Of a stretch of DNA of 52,537 bases, positions 8,358 to 17,512 are shown piece by piece (the first letter of the stretch is position 1; each line of letters starts with the position of its first letter). Both the position numbers and the translations under genes were made by a program. The stretch lies in contig RFHH01000180.1 in the NCBI GenBank assembly GCA_003696075.1, forward strand, positions 1 to 52,537, written 5' to 3'. The stretch is from Acidobacteriota bacterium. Its GTDB lineage: Bacteria > Acidobacteriota > Polarisedimenticolia > J045. The notes under the pieces are model-generated. The model saw only the letters and a list, made by a program, of their open reading frames with translations. It searched no databases and had not been told where the DNA came from.

Positions 8358-9620
8358 GTGAAAGACGCCAGAAACGGACTTCCCGTCGTGGTCGGAGCCC
8401 TCGTCGCGCTCCTCTGCGTCTCGCTCGCCGTTCCGCCGGCGCTGGCGGACTACGAGCAGGCGATGTCGTACTTCCGGCAAAAGAAGTACGTGGAGGCGGC
8501 GGCCGAGTTCGAGGCCCTCCTGAGCAACGCTCCCGACTGGGACTACGGCTATTTCATGCTCGGGACCTGCTACCTCCAGCTTCGCAAGTACCGGGACGCG
8601 GAGCAGCAGTACCGGAAAGCCATCGAGCTCAACAACAGCAAGTTCCCCTACCACCTGAACCTCGCCCAAGCGCTGCTCCAGCTCAAGAAGTACGACGACG
8701 TCGTCGTGACCCTGGACCGGGCCGAGGACCTCGCCGCCACGGACCGCGAGAAGCGGCTTCTGAGGAAGTTCCGCGGCCTGGCCCTGGCACGGGTGAAGGA
8801 CTACGCCCGGGCGATCGAGGACTTGAATGCGGTGAACGACGGCAAGGACTACGCCGTCGCCGCCGAGCTCGGCCGGGTGTGCTACACCGTGGGCAAGTAC
8901 GCGTGCGCGGTCAAGGCCCTGGAGCAGGCCATCGCCTTGAAGAAGGACGACGCGCGGTCCCTCAAGCTGCTGTCCCAGGCCCACCTCGAATCGGCCCGGA
9001 AGAGCACCGCCAAGGCGCAGAAGGCCGCCGAATACCGGAAGGCGGCCGAGGCGGCGCGGCGCCTGCTCGCCCTCGAGCCGGATTCGACGGAGGGGCACGA
9101 ACTGCTCGGGGCCGCGCTGCTCGGCGCGGACGACTTCGCCGGGGCCATCGCCGAGTTCGAGGCGGTCCTGGCGCGGGAGCCGAAGAACTGCACGGCGATG
9201 CTCAACATCGCCCAGGCCTACCCCAAGCTGGAGAAATGGGACAAGGTGCTCGAGTGGGGAAAGAAGGCCGCGGAGTGCGACCCGAAGAGCTATCTCGCCT
9301 ACAACCAGATCGCCTTCGCCTACAACAAGATGCACCGCTGGGACGACGCGGAGGCGGCTGCGTCGAAAGCCCTGTCGCTGAAGGACAACCCCAGCTCGCG
9401 CCAGCAGCTCGAGATCGCCCGGAAGGGCCGGGAGGCGGAGGAGACGAACCGCCGGGCGGAAGCGGAGCGGATCGCCTACGAGAAGGCCCTCGAGGAGCAG
9501 CGCCGGCGGGAGGAGGAGGAACGCCGGCGGATCGAGGAGTACAAGATCCGTACCGGCCAGGCCGGGACATCCAAGCCGGACGCGAAGAGCGGCGGGGAGG
9601 GGGGCGGCGGCGCCCCCTGA
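8358..9620 (+). CDS. Exported TPR-repeat protein
   Basis: Probable periplasmic protein of 420 residues. The GTG start has AGGAGG five to six bases upstream, followed by a signal peptide (MKDARNGLPVVVGALVALLC... to ALA, about 30 residues). Several tetratricopeptide repeats follow (YFRQKKYVEAAAEFEALLSN; YRDAEQQYRKAIELN; FAGAIAEFEAVLAREPKN; WDDAEAAASKALSL). The C-terminus is a charged coiled coil (RREEEERRRIEEYK) with a Gly-rich end. TPR proteins commonly follow exbB-exbD-tonB clusters in gram-negatives and may scaffold the system; the exact role is unknown. Confidence 0.85.
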   Translation: MKDARNGLPVVVGALVALLCVSLAVPPALADYEQAMSYFRQKKYVEAAAEFEALLSNAPDWDYGYFMLGTCYLQLRKYRDAEQQYRKAIELNNSKFPYHLNLAQALLQLKKYDDVVVTLDRAEDLAATDREKRLLRKFRGLALARVKDYARAIEDLNAVNDGKDYAVAAELGRVCYTVGKYACAVKALEQAIALKKDDARSLKLLSQAHLESARKSTAKAQKAAEYRKAAEAARRLLALEPDSTEGHELLGAALLGADDFAGAIAEFEAVLAREPKNCTAMLNIAQAYPKLEKWDKVLEWGKKAAECDPKSYLAYNQIAFAYNKMHRWDDAEAAASKALSLKDNPSSRQQLEIARKGREAEETNRRAEAERIAYEKALEEQRRREEEERRRIEEYKIRTGQAGTSKPDAKSGGEGGGGAP

Positions 9621-9640
9621 GGCCCGCGGATCCCCCGTCC

Positions 9641-9671
9641 GCGCCCCCCGAGCCGGTTGGCCGGGGGGCGC
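9641..9671 (+). terminator. Strong hairpin terminator after the TPR gene
   Basis: Perfect 10-bp arms GCGCCCCCCG (9641-9650) and CGGGGGGCGC (9662-9671) with an 11-nt loop lie 20 nt past the TPR stop. There is no clear U-tract, but position and stability fit a terminator separating this transcript from the complex I operon. Confidence 0.65.
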
Positions 9672-9705
9672 CTTCGTGTATAACCTCTCCCCTCTCTCGG
9701 ATTCG

Positions 9706-9735
9706 TTGACAGCCGGACGGGCGGATTGCTAGCAT
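9706..9735 (+). promoter_or_regulatory. Sigma70-type promoter of the nuo operon
   Basis: TTGACA (9706-9711), an 18-nt spacer, and TAGCAT (9730-9735). It is immediately downstream of the terminator and about 75 nt upstream of nuoA. It is the best promoter match in the gap; TATAAC at 9678-9683 is a weaker alternative -10. Confidence 0.65.
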
Positions 9736-9811
9736 CCCGGACCCTGTCCGAGCCGGCGGCGCGCGGAGGGTGGGTGCGGCCGGCCCCTTCAGGCCGCGGA
9801 GGCGTTCCCGC

Positions 9812-10189
9812 ATGAGCGACAGCGCCTGGGGTCTGCTCTTCCTCGCCGTTCTCGCGGTGGCGATGCCGGCGGGGATGATCGTCGTGTCGTGGGTGGCCGG
9901 ACGGCCGCGCACGGGCAGTCTGACGGACGTCACCCCCTACGAGTGCGGCAAGAAGCCGTTCACCTCGGCGAGGCGCCGCTACTCGGTCGGCTTCTATCTC
10001 ATCGCGATGCTCTTCATCGTCTTCGACATCGAGGCGGCTTTCCTCTATCCGTGGGCGCTGCAGCTCGGCGACGCCGCCGCCGAAGTCGGTCGCGGCTTCG
10101 TCCTCGCGGAGATGCTGGTCTTCCTGACGATCGTGATCGCCGGGTTCGTCTACGTGTGGGCGCGTGGCGCCCTGGATTGGGAGAGCTGA
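9812..10189 (+). CDS. nuoA: NADH-quinone oxidoreductase subunit A
   Basis: Small membrane subunit of complex I, near the quinone site. It has 125 residues and three helices, with the hallmark loop TPYECGKKPF (Cys) and FDIEAAFLYPWA (acidic helix 2). The ATG is preceded by GGAGG eight bases upstream; an upstream in-frame ATG has no support. First gene of the operon. The next gene is nuoC, two bases downstream; the expected nuoB is not there. Confidence 0.95.
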   Translation: MSDSAWGLLFLAVLAVAMPAGMIVVSWVAGRPRTGSLTDVTPYECGKKPFTSARRRYSVGFYLIAMLFIVFDIEAAFLYPWALQLGDAAAEVGRGFVLAEMLVFLTIVIAGFVYVWARGALDWES

Positions 10190-10191
10190 GG

Positions 10192-10686
10192 GTGTCCGGA
10201 GCGTTCGACAGCTATCCCGGAAAGGGTGAGTTCTGGGACATCGGCCCGACCGCGGACAGACTCCGCCAGGAATTCCCGGATGCCGTGCTCGAGGTCCGCG
10301 ATTTCCGCGGGGAACGGACCGTGGTGGTCGCCCGGGAAAAGCTGTTCGAAGTGCTCGCCTTTCTTCGCGACGATCCGGAGACCGACTTCGACTTCCTCAC
10401 CGACGTGACGGCTGTCCACTGGCCGGCCCGCGAAGAGCCGTTCGACATCGTCTACCACCTCTATTCGATGTCCCGGAATCGGCGACTCCGGGTGAAGTGC
10501 CGGGTGCCCGATCCACCCACCGTCCCGAGCGTCGTCGCCCTGTGGCCCACGGCGAACTGGCTCGAGCGCGAGTGCTACGACATGTTCGGCGTCACCTTCG
10601 AGGGGCATCCCGATCTGCGGCGCATCCTGATGCCCGAGGATTACGAGGGCTGGCCGCTGCGCAAGGAGTTCCCGCTCAAATGCTGA
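10192..10686 (+). CDS. nuoC: NADH-quinone oxidoreductase subunit C
   Basis: Peripheral-arm (30-kDa-type) subunit of complex I, 164 residues. The family signature ERECYDMFGVTFEGHPDL followed by RILMPEDYEGWPLRKEFPL is intact at the C-terminus. The GTG start lies two bases after the nuoA stop with GAGG immediately upstream. It is a separate gene, not fused to nuoB or nuoD. NuoC packs against NuoD and NuoB, so a NuoB must come from elsewhere if this complex is functional. Confidence 0.95.
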   Translation: MSGAFDSYPGKGEFWDIGPTADRLRQEFPDAVLEVRDFRGERTVVVAREKLFEVLAFLRDDPETDFDFLTDVTAVHWPAREEPFDIVYHLYSMSRNRRLRVKCRVPDPPTVPSVVALWPTANWLERECYDMFGVTFEGHPDLRRILMPEDYEGWPLRKEFPLKC

Positions 10687-10720
10687 GGGCCGGCGCGGTT
10701 CAGGCTGCGGGAGGTGAACG

Positions 10721-11929
10721 GTGAGCGATTCGCTACTCCGCGACGGGTCGGCGGCCGGCGACCGCGAGGGCACCATCACCATCAACATGGGGCCCTCGCA
10801 CCCCTCGACGCACGGCGTGCTCCGCCTCGTGCTCGAACTCGAGGGCGAGGAAGTCCGAAGCTGCAAGGCCGATATCGGCTACCTGCACCGTGGCTTCGAG
10901 AAGATCGCCGAGAACAAGACGTGGCAGCAGTTCATCACCTGGACCGACCGTATGGACTACCTTGCGCCGGCGTCGAACAACGTCGCGTACGTCCTGGCGG
11001 TCGAGAAGCTGCTGGGCCTGGACGTGCCTCCCCGGTGCAAGGCCCTCCGGGTGGTTCTCTGCGAGATGTCGCGGATCTCGGCGCACCTCTTGTGGCTGGG
11101 AACCCACGCCCTCGATCTCGGGGCCGCCACGGTCTTTTTCTACACCTTCCAGCAGCGCGAGATCCTCTACGACCTGTACGAGAAGCTGACCGGCGCCAGG
11201 CTCACCACCTCGGCACAGCGGATCGGCGGCATGTCTCGCGACACGCCCGAGGGGTGGCTCGACGAGGTGCGCGAGTTCACGCGACAGGTCGTCCCGGTGA
11301 TCGATGAGTGCGAACGCCTGCTGACGCGCAATCGCATCTGGGTCGAGCGGACCCGCGACATCGGGGTTCTGAGCGCCGAAGATGCGATCGCCTTCGGCTG
11401 CACCGGTCCGGTGTTGCGCGGATCGGGCGTGGAGTGGGATCTCCGCAAGGCACAGCCCTACCTCGGCTACGAGCAGTACGACTTCGAGATTCCCGTCGGC
11501 ACGGTCGGTGACGTCTACGATCGCTATCTCGTCCGCATGGAAGAGATGCGGCAGTCGGTCAGGATCATCGAGCAGGCCCTGGACAACATGCCGGAGGGCC
11601 CGATCAACGCCGACGCCCCGAAGGTCGTGCTCCCTCCGAAGGAAAAGGTCCTGACATCGATGGAGGACCTCATTCACCACTTCATCATCCTGACAGAGGG
11701 AATCAAGCCCCCGGTCGGCGAGGTTTACCATGCGATCGAGGCGCCTAAGGGGGAACTCGGTTTCTACATCGTCAGCGACGGGGCGAACTCGGCTTACCGG
11801 TGCCGTATCCGGCCGGCCGCATTCGTGAACCTGCAGGTGATCGAGAAGATCGCGGTGGGACAAATGGTGCCGGACGTCGTCGGAATCATCGGCAGCCTCG
11901 ACCCGGTGATGGGAGAGGTCGACCGCTGA
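10721..11929 (+). CDS. nuoD: NADH-quinone oxidoreductase subunit D
   Basis: The 49-kDa-type subunit forming the quinone cavity with NuoB. The 402 residues open with the conserved INMGPSHPSTHGVLRL (quinone-site His residues), then DIGYLHRGFEKIAE, and end with the usual DPVMGEVDR. GTG start with GGGAGG upstream. The length and termini are complete. It keeps the NuoB-facing conserved segments, which argues for an intact partner outside the window rather than decay. Confidence 0.96.
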   Translation: MSDSLLRDGSAAGDREGTITINMGPSHPSTHGVLRLVLELEGEEVRSCKADIGYLHRGFEKIAENKTWQQFITWTDRMDYLAPASNNVAYVLAVEKLLGLDVPPRCKALRVVLCEMSRISAHLLWLGTHALDLGAATVFFYTFQQREILYDLYEKLTGARLTTSAQRIGGMSRDTPEGWLDEVREFTRQVVPVIDECERLLTRNRIWVERTRDIGVLSAEDAIAFGCTGPVLRGSGVEWDLRKAQPYLGYEQYDFEIPVGTVGDVYDRYLVRMEEMRQSVRIIEQALDNMPEGPINADAPKVVLPPKEKVLTSMEDLIHHFIILTEGIKPPVGEVYHAIEAPKGELGFYIVSDGANSAYRCRIRPAAFVNLQVIEKIAVGQMVPDVVGIIGSLDPVMGEVDR

Positions 11930-11951
11930 GGCGGACGGCAGGGAGCGGGAC

Positions 11952-12476
11952 GTGTACGGGCAGGAATTCGAGCGCCGGGCCGAAGAGATCGTCGCGCGCT
12001 ACCCACAGCCGCGCGGCGCGGTGATGCCGCTTCTCCATCTCGTCCAGGAGCAGAAGGGATTCATCCCCCCGGACGCCGAGGAGTGGATCGCCCGGCGTCT
12101 CGGGCTGACGCCCTCGTTCGTGCACGGTGTGACGACCTTCTACACCATGTACAGGACGGCGCCGTGCGGCGAGTACCTCATCCAGCTGTGCACGACGGTC
12201 TCGTGCATGTTGAGGGGCTGCGATCACGTCCTCGAGCACATCAAGAACAGGCTCGGGATCGAGGTGGGCGAGACGACACCCGACGGCAAGTTCACGCTCG
12301 TCACGGTCGAGTGTCTGGGCTCGTGCGGCACGGCGCCGATGATGCAGGTGAACGACGACTACTACGAGGACATGGACATCGAGCGCGTCGATGCCCTGTT
12401 GGACGCGCTCGCGGCCGGGCGGGAACCGCCGTTCCCGCCGGGTCCAGGACCGAAGCGCGTCCTCGTCGGGGACTAG
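11952..12476 (+). CDS. nuoE: NADH-quinone oxidoreductase subunit E
   Basis: Thioredoxin-like 24-kDa subunit of the NADH-oxidising module, holding the [2Fe-2S] cluster N1a. In 174 residues the four ligands are C80 and C85 (CTTVSC) and C121 and C125 (CLGSC). A helical N-terminus (LLHLVQEQKGFIP) is typical. GTG start with GGGAG upstream. Its presence with nuoF and nuoG shows a full NADH dehydrogenase (N) module, unlike F420- or ferredoxin-dependent minimal complexes. Confidence 0.95.
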   Translation: MYGQEFERRAEEIVARYPQPRGAVMPLLHLVQEQKGFIPPDAEEWIARRLGLTPSFVHGVTTFYTMYRTAPCGEYLIQLCTTVSCMLRGCDHVLEHIKNRLGIEVGETTPDGKFTLVTVECLGSCGTAPMMQVNDDYYEDMDIERVDALLDALAAGREPPFPPGPGPKRVLVGD

Positions 12477-12527
12477 CCGGGGACGCGCGGGCTTCCGGCG
12501 GCACCGCCGGGCCGAGGACGGGAGGAG

Positions 12528-13808
12528 ATGGAGAAGGTTCTGACGCGGAACGTCGGCATCGCCGACTCGCACCGGCTGGAAACCTACCGCGCCCGCGGCG
12601 GTTACCGGGCGCTGGAGAAGGCGTGCCGGATGGAGCCGGACGAGATCGTCGGCGCCGTGAAGACCTCCGGTCTGCGGGGCCGCGGGGGTGCCGGTTTCCC
12701 GACAGGCGTGAAGTGGTCGTTCATGCCGAAGGAGCCGCATCCCGATCGGCCCCACTACCTCGTGTGCAATGCGGACGAATCGGAGCCCGGCACGTTCAAG
12801 GACCGCCTCCTGATCGAAAACGACCCGCACCTTCTCCTGGAGGGCTGCCTCATCGCAGCCAGGGCCGTGCGGTCGAGCAAGGTCTTCATCTATATCCGCG
12901 GAGAGTACGTCCTCGGCGCCCGGCGTCTCGAGCAGGCGGCGGCGGAGGCGCGGGAAGCCGGGATCATCGGACAGGACATCTTCGGATCGGGATGGTCCTG
13001 CGACATCGTCGTCCATCGCGGCGCCGGTGCCTACATCTGCGGCGAGGAGACCGCGCTGCTCGACTCCCTGCAGGGCGGCCGCGGCAACCCCCGGCTCAAG
13101 CCGCCGTTCCCCGCCCAATACGGCATCTACGGCATGCCCACGACGGTCAACAACGTCGAGACTCTCTGCTGCGTGCCGCTGATCATCGAGCGGGGAGCCG
13201 ACTGGTTCAAGTCGATCGGCCCGGACGAGCGCAACACCGGCCCCAAGCTCTACTGCCTGTCGGGGCACGTCAAGCGCCCTGGCGTGTACGAGGCGCCGAT
13301 GGGGATCGAGCTTCTCGAGCTGATCGAGGAGTTCGGCGGCGGGATGCTCCGGGAGGGGCGGAAGCTCAAGGCGGTGATCCCCGGGGGATCGTCCGTGCCG
13401 GTGCTGCGGGCCGAGGAGTGCCAGGGGCTGAGAATGGATTTCGATTCCCTGGCCAAGGCGGGCACGATGCTCGGCTCGGCCGGCACCATGGTCATGGACG
13501 AGACCACCGACATGGTCGCGGTCATGGAGCGGATCGCCCACTTCTACGCCCACGAAAGCTGCGGGCAGTGCACGCCTTGCCGCGAGGGGACCGGCTGGCT
13601 GCTGAAGATCCTGCACCGGATCCGGAGCGGGAGAGGCCGTCCCGAGGATCTGGACCTGCTCGACTCGGTCGCCGGACACATGATGGGCACCACCATTTGC
13701 CCGCTCGCGGATGCAGCGGCGATGCCCTGCCGGTCCTTCGTGAGCAAGTTCCGCGAGGAGTTCGAACACTACATCCGGCACGGTCGAAGCATGACCGCTA
13801 CGGCATGA
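12528..13808 (+). CDS. nuoF: NADH-quinone oxidoreductase subunit F
   Basis: 51-kDa subunit that binds NADH, FMN and [4Fe-4S] cluster N3. In 426 residues it has GRGGAGFPTGVKW (FMN/NADH glycine-rich loop), GAGAYICGEETALLDSLQG, and the N3 ligands in SCGQCTPCREG plus the later Cys in TTICPLADA. The length is normal. ATG start. An 88-nt gap to nuoG holds only a 20-codon open frame with weak coding evidence. Confidence 0.96.
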   Translation: MEKVLTRNVGIADSHRLETYRARGGYRALEKACRMEPDEIVGAVKTSGLRGRGGAGFPTGVKWSFMPKEPHPDRPHYLVCNADESEPGTFKDRLLIENDPHLLLEGCLIAARAVRSSKVFIYIRGEYVLGARRLEQAAAEAREAGIIGQDIFGSGWSCDIVVHRGAGAYICGEETALLDSLQGGRGNPRLKPPFPAQYGIYGMPTTVNNVETLCCVPLIIERGADWFKSIGPDERNTGPKLYCLSGHVKRPGVYEAPMGIELLELIEEFGGGMLREGRKLKAVIPGGSSVPVLRAEECQGLRMDFDSLAKAGTMLGSAGTMVMDETTDMVAVMERIAHFYAHESCGQCTPCREGTGWLLKILHRIRSGRGRPEDLDLLDSVAGHMMGTTICPLADAAAMPCRSFVSKFREEFEHYIRHGRSMTATA

Positions 13809-13896
13809 GGGGCTTGCCATGACCGCTGCGACCGCGACGAGGTGGCCCACCGATCGCCGGCCGGAAGAGCCGCGCTGAGCCGCTGCGAGGCTGCCG

Positions 13897-15591
13897 ATGC
13901 CAAAGTTCACGATCGACGGCCGTGAGCTCGAGGTCCCGGAGGGGACGACGATCATGCAGGCGGCGCATGCTGCCGGCATCCCTATCCCGCACTACTGCTA
14001 CCACCCGGGATTGTCGATCGCCGGTAACTGCCGGATCTGCCTCGTCGAGGTGGAGAAGTTCCCGAAGCCGGCGATCGCCTGCAACACGGTCGTGACCGAC
14101 GGAATGGTCGTGCGGACACAGGCCTCGTCGGAGAAGGTCAAGGAGTGGCAGGAATCCGTGATGGAGTTCCTGCTCATCAACCATCCGCTCGACTGCCCCA
14201 TCTGCGACCAGGCCGGCGAGTGCAAACTGCAGGACTACTCGTTCAAGCTGGGCCGCCCCACCACCCGGTTCGTCGAGGAAAAGGAACACGGGCCGAAGCG
14301 CAGGATCCTCGGCCCCCATGTGGTCTTCGACTGGGAGCGCTGCATCAAGTGCACTCGCTGCATCCGGTTCTGCCGGGAAGTCACGGGGACCGGTGAGCTC
14401 GGCATGTTCCTCAGGGGAGTCAAGGAGGAGATCGGCGTTTTCCCGGGGCGTCCGCTGGAGAACCCCTACTCGGGCAACGTCGCCGATGTCTGCCCGGTCG
14501 GCGCTCTGACGATCAAGGACACCCGCTTCATGCCGCGGGTCTACTTCGTCAGCGACGTTCCCTCGGTCTGCCCCGGATGTGCCCGCGGCTGCTCCGTCCA
14601 CCTGGGGGTTTTCCGGAACCAGATCGTCCGGATCACCCCGCGGGAAAACCAGGCGATCAATCGCTGGTGGATCTGCGACGAGGGCCGGCTATGGGGCCGC
14701 AGGCTGGAGCGAGCCGCGGCGAACCGGCTGTCGGGGGTCCGCGGACCGGCCGCGGAAGCAGCCGATCCGTGGGCGGAGGCCGTCCGAGCCGGGGCCGAGA
14801 TCCTGCGCGGCTCCGCGGGGCGGGTCGCGGTCGTCGCATCGCCGCGGGCGGGTTTGGAGGAGACCTTCCTGCTGGCGCGGCTCGCGTCCGGACCCCTCGG
14901 CGGCGCTCCCGTGTATCTCCCGCGGCACGAGCGGGGGGAGGATGACGACCTGCTCATCCGAGCGGACAAGAGCCCGAACCGGCGTGGCGTCGAGCTCCTC
15001 CTCGAGGCGCTCTGCGGCGGAGCCAGGCCGATCGACGAGCTGAGAGGAGCTCTCGGCGACGGGCGCTTCGAGACCGTCCTCGCCCTCGGACCGGGGCTCG
15101 TGGGCCCCGTGGACGGCGAGCCGGAGGTGCTCCCGGAGGAGGCGCTCCGGCGCGCGCCGAACCGGATCGTGATCGACGCCCACCGCTCCGGTTTCAGCGA
15201 GGCAGCCACGCTTCTGCTCCCGTCGGCCGCTTTCGCCGAGTACGATGCGACCTACGTCAACTTCGCCGGCCGCGTGCAGGCGGCGCCCAAAGGGCTCACC
15301 CCGCACGCCGACTGCCGGCCACCGTACATGCTGCTGGCCGATCTGTACGAGCACCTCACCGGGGATCCGGCTCCCGCGCACGACAGCGTTCACACGTTGA
15401 TCTCGGAGACCGTGCCGGCGTTCGCGGGGATCGTCTGGGACGATCTCCCGGGCTCGACGGGGGCCGATCTGGCCGGCGCCGACGCGGCCGCACACGCCTG
15501 CCGCGTCACCGGCGCCGCCGCCGACATGCTGGCCCGCGGCTGGCGGGAGCTGCCCGCCAGCCCCAGGGGGAAGCCGCCGTGGGTGTGGTGA
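13897..15591 (+). CDS. nuoG: NADH-quinone oxidoreductase subunit G (short form)
   Basis: Iron-sulfur subunit of the NADH module. The 564 residues carry [2Fe-2S] ligands C34, C45, C48 and C62; the HxxxC type cluster H96, C100, C103 and C109; a [4Fe-4S] set C149, C152, C155 and C199; and an extra CX2CX3CX27C set (C225, C228, C232, C260) matching the spacing of cluster N7 found in only some NuoG proteins. The molybdopterin-like C-terminal domain is shortened compared with the 700-900 residues usual in proteobacteria. Its stop overlaps the nuoH start by 13 nt. Confidence 0.93.
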   Translation: MPKFTIDGRELEVPEGTTIMQAAHAAGIPIPHYCYHPGLSIAGNCRICLVEVEKFPKPAIACNTVVTDGMVVRTQASSEKVKEWQESVMEFLLINHPLDCPICDQAGECKLQDYSFKLGRPTTRFVEEKEHGPKRRILGPHVVFDWERCIKCTRCIRFCREVTGTGELGMFLRGVKEEIGVFPGRPLENPYSGNVADVCPVGALTIKDTRFMPRVYFVSDVPSVCPGCARGCSVHLGVFRNQIVRITPRENQAINRWWICDEGRLWGRRLERAAANRLSGVRGPAAEAADPWAEAVRAGAEILRGSAGRVAVVASPRAGLEETFLLARLASGPLGGAPVYLPRHERGEDDDLLIRADKSPNRRGVELLLEALCGGARPIDELRGALGDGRFETVLALGPGLVGPVDGEPEVLPEEALRRAPNRIVIDAHRSGFSEAATLLLPSAAFAEYDATYVNFAGRVQAAPKGLTPHADCRPPYMLLADLYEHLTGDPAPAHDSVHTLISETVPAFAGIVWDDLPGSTGADLAGADAAAHACRVTGAAADMLARGWRELPASPRGKPPWVW

Positions 15592-16607
15592 TCGCGAGCT
15601 TCGTGAAGGTCTTCGTCGTCGTCAACCTGCTGATGGTGGCGGTGATGGCGATGACCTGGGTCGAGCGGCGCGGCTCGGCGTTCATTCAGCGGCGCCTGGG
15701 GCCGAACCGCGTCGGGCCGTTCGGCCTCCTCCAGCCCGTGGCCGACGGGATCAAGTTCCTCTTCAAGGAAGACATCGTCTCGCCGATGACCCATCGGCCC
15801 ACCTACATCGCCGCCCCCGCGATCGCGCTCGCGGCGGCCCTGTGCGGTTTCGCGGTCATCCCGTTCGGGAGCGCTCTGCAGGTGGGCGGCCTCCGCGTTC
15901 CGCTCGTCATCGCCGACATCGAGGTGGGCGTGCTCTTCCTGCTCGCGGCCTCGAGCCTGGGCGTCTACGGGATCATCGTGGGCGGCTGGGCGTCGAACAA
16001 CAAGTACTCGCAGCTCGGCGGGCTGCGCTCCTCGTCCCAGATGATCTCCTACGAGCTGGCGCTGGGTCTGGCCGTGATCGCGGTCGTCATCGTGAGCCGG
16101 TCCCTGCGCCCCGTCGAGATCGTCCGCCTCCAGGCCGAGGGGTGGTGGAACCTCGTCTACATGCCCCTGGGCTTCCTGGTGCTCGTCGTGGCCGGCTTCG
16201 CGGAGACGAACCGCCTGCCGTTCGACCTGCCGGAGGCCGAATCCGAGCTCGTCGCCGGCTACCACACCGAGTACTCGTCGATGAAGTTCTCGATGTTCTT
16301 CATGGCGGAGTACATCGCGATGGTCACGATCTCGGGGCTGATCACGACCCTGTATCTGGGCGGCTATTCGGTCCCGGCGTTCGTCCGCGTTCCCCTCGGC
16401 CTGCAGGGGAACCTGCTCGCGGTCGCGGAGATGCTCGTTTTCCTCGTCAAGGTGGCCGTCCTTCTCTGGCTCTTCGTCTGGGTTCGGTGGACGTTGCCGC
16501 GGTTCCGGTTCGACCAGCTGCTGCGGCTGGGTTGGAAGATGCTCATCCCGCTCGGGTTCGTCAACGTGATCTGGGCGGCGTTTCTCGTTTACATGGAGTG
16601 GGTCTGA
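15579..16607 (+). CDS. nuoH: NADH-quinone oxidoreductase subunit H
   Basis: Membrane subunit linking the quinone cavity to the proton path. It has 342 residues and about eight helices, with signatures RRGSAFIQRRLGPNRVGPFG and AETNRLPFDLPEAESELVAG (acidic quinone-proximal loop). The GTG start is chosen because AGGGGG lies about eight bases upstream; a second GTG nine bases later is possible. It is followed with a 1-nt overlap by nuoJ, so nuoI, normally between them, is missing. Confidence 0.95.
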   Translation: MGVVIASFVKVFVVVNLLMVAVMAMTWVERRGSAFIQRRLGPNRVGPFGLLQPVADGIKFLFKEDIVSPMTHRPTYIAAPAIALAAALCGFAVIPFGSALQVGGLRVPLVIADIEVGVLFLLAASSLGVYGIIVGGWASNNKYSQLGGLRSSSQMISYELALGLAVIAVVIVSRSLRPVEIVRLQAEGWWNLVYMPLGFLVLVVAGFAETNRLPFDLPEAESELVAGYHTEYSSMKFSMFFMAEYIAMVTISGLITTLYLGGYSVPAFVRVPLGLQGNLLAVAEMLVFLVKVAVLLWLFVWVRWTLPRFRFDQLLRLGWKMLIPLGFVNVIWAAFLVYMEWV

Positions 16608-17155
16608 TGCTGGCGCTGGCGCACGCGTTGCCTCTCGCAGCGGCTTCGGCCGCGGGCGTTCCGTTCGTGTTGCTGGCCCTCGTGGCGGTGGCGACGGCGC
16701 TCGCCGTGGTGCTCCACCGGAATCCGGTCATCGAGGCGCTTTTCCTCGTGCTGCACCTGATGTCGATCGCGGGCCTGTTCGCGCTGCTCCACGCGCCGTT
16801 CCTCGCGATCCTGCAGGTTCTCCTCTATGCCGGGGCGGTGGTCGTCCTGATCGTCTTCGTCATCATGCTGCTGCGCCTCGAACCGGAGAGTCGGGGAGGC
16901 CCGGGGCTGCTCCCGCGCCTGGTGGCGTTCGCGCTGATTCTGATCTTCGTGGGGCTGATCGCACGGGCGGTGACCGGCTTCCCGCCGACCGATATCGGAC
17001 CGTCCGGTGCCGCAGCGGACGGATTCGGTTCGGCGCGCCAGGTGGGGGAGGCTCTGTTCAATCGTTACTTCTATCCGTTCGAGGTGATCTCGCTGGCGCT
17101 GGTCGCGGCAATGGCCGGCGCCGTGCTGCTCGCCAAGCGGCGGCTGGAGGGCTGA
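16607..17155 (+). CDS. nuoJ: NADH-quinone oxidoreductase subunit J
   Basis: Membrane subunit with five helices, 182 residues. The conserved segment HAPFLAILQVLLYAGAVVVLIVFVIML, containing the pi-bulge helix region, is intact. The ATG overlaps the nuoH stop (TGATG), giving no room for an intervening gene. Membership rests on position plus this motif; NuoJ is otherwise poorly conserved. Confidence 0.93.
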   Translation: MLALAHALPLAAASAAGVPFVLLALVAVATALAVVLHRNPVIEALFLVLHLMSIAGLFALLHAPFLAILQVLLYAGAVVVLIVFVIMLLRLEPESRGGPGLLPRLVAFALILIFVGLIARAVTGFPPTDIGPSGAAADGFGSARQVGEALFNRYFYPFEVISLALVAAMAGAVLLAKRRLEG

Positions 17156-17158
17156 GCG

Positions 17159-17482
17159 ATGATCGAACCGGCGGCCGGCTCCTTGTTGCTATCGGCTCTC
17201 CTCCTGGGAATCGGCGCCGTCGGGGTCCTGACGCGCCGCAACGCGATCGTGATCCTGATGAGCATCGAACTGATGCTGAACGCCGGGAACCTCGCCCTCG
17301 TGGCGATTTCTCGGATGCTGCCGGGCGACGGCGGGGCCGGAGTCGTCGACGGGCAGGTCTTCGCGATGTTCGTTCTGGCGATCGCCGCCGCTGAGGCCGC
17401 CGTCGGGTTGGCGATCGTGATCGCGCTGTTCCGGCTGCGGGGCTCGATCGATATCGACCTGGCGCGACTCCTCCGCTGGTAG
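17159..17482 (+). CDS. nuoK: NADH-quinone oxidoreductase subunit K
   Basis: Small three-helix membrane subunit, 107 residues, homologous to MrpC. The two membrane Glu residues needed for proton transfer are present in [14 protein letters not shown] (E37) and [17 protein letters not shown]. Four bases after nuoJ. Confidence 0.95.
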   Translation: MIEPAAGSLLLSALLLGIGAVGVLTRRNAIVILMSIELMLNAGNLALVAISRMLPGDGGAGVVDGQVFAMFVLAIAAAEAAVGLAIVIALFRLRGSIDIDLARLLRW

Positions 17483-17512
17483 CGGGGCGGGCCGACGCCG
17501 CGGGGACGAGAG

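Noticed and set aside
13819-13878. 20-codon open frame between nuoF and nuoG
   Set aside because: It has an AGGGG-like site but no homology is recognisable, and it probably arises from a short near-repeat of the nuoF 3' end (ATGACCGCT).
11886-13979. 697-residue minus-strand open frame across nuoE and nuoF
   Set aside because: It is antisense to two clearly conserved complex I genes and has no domain match by eye.
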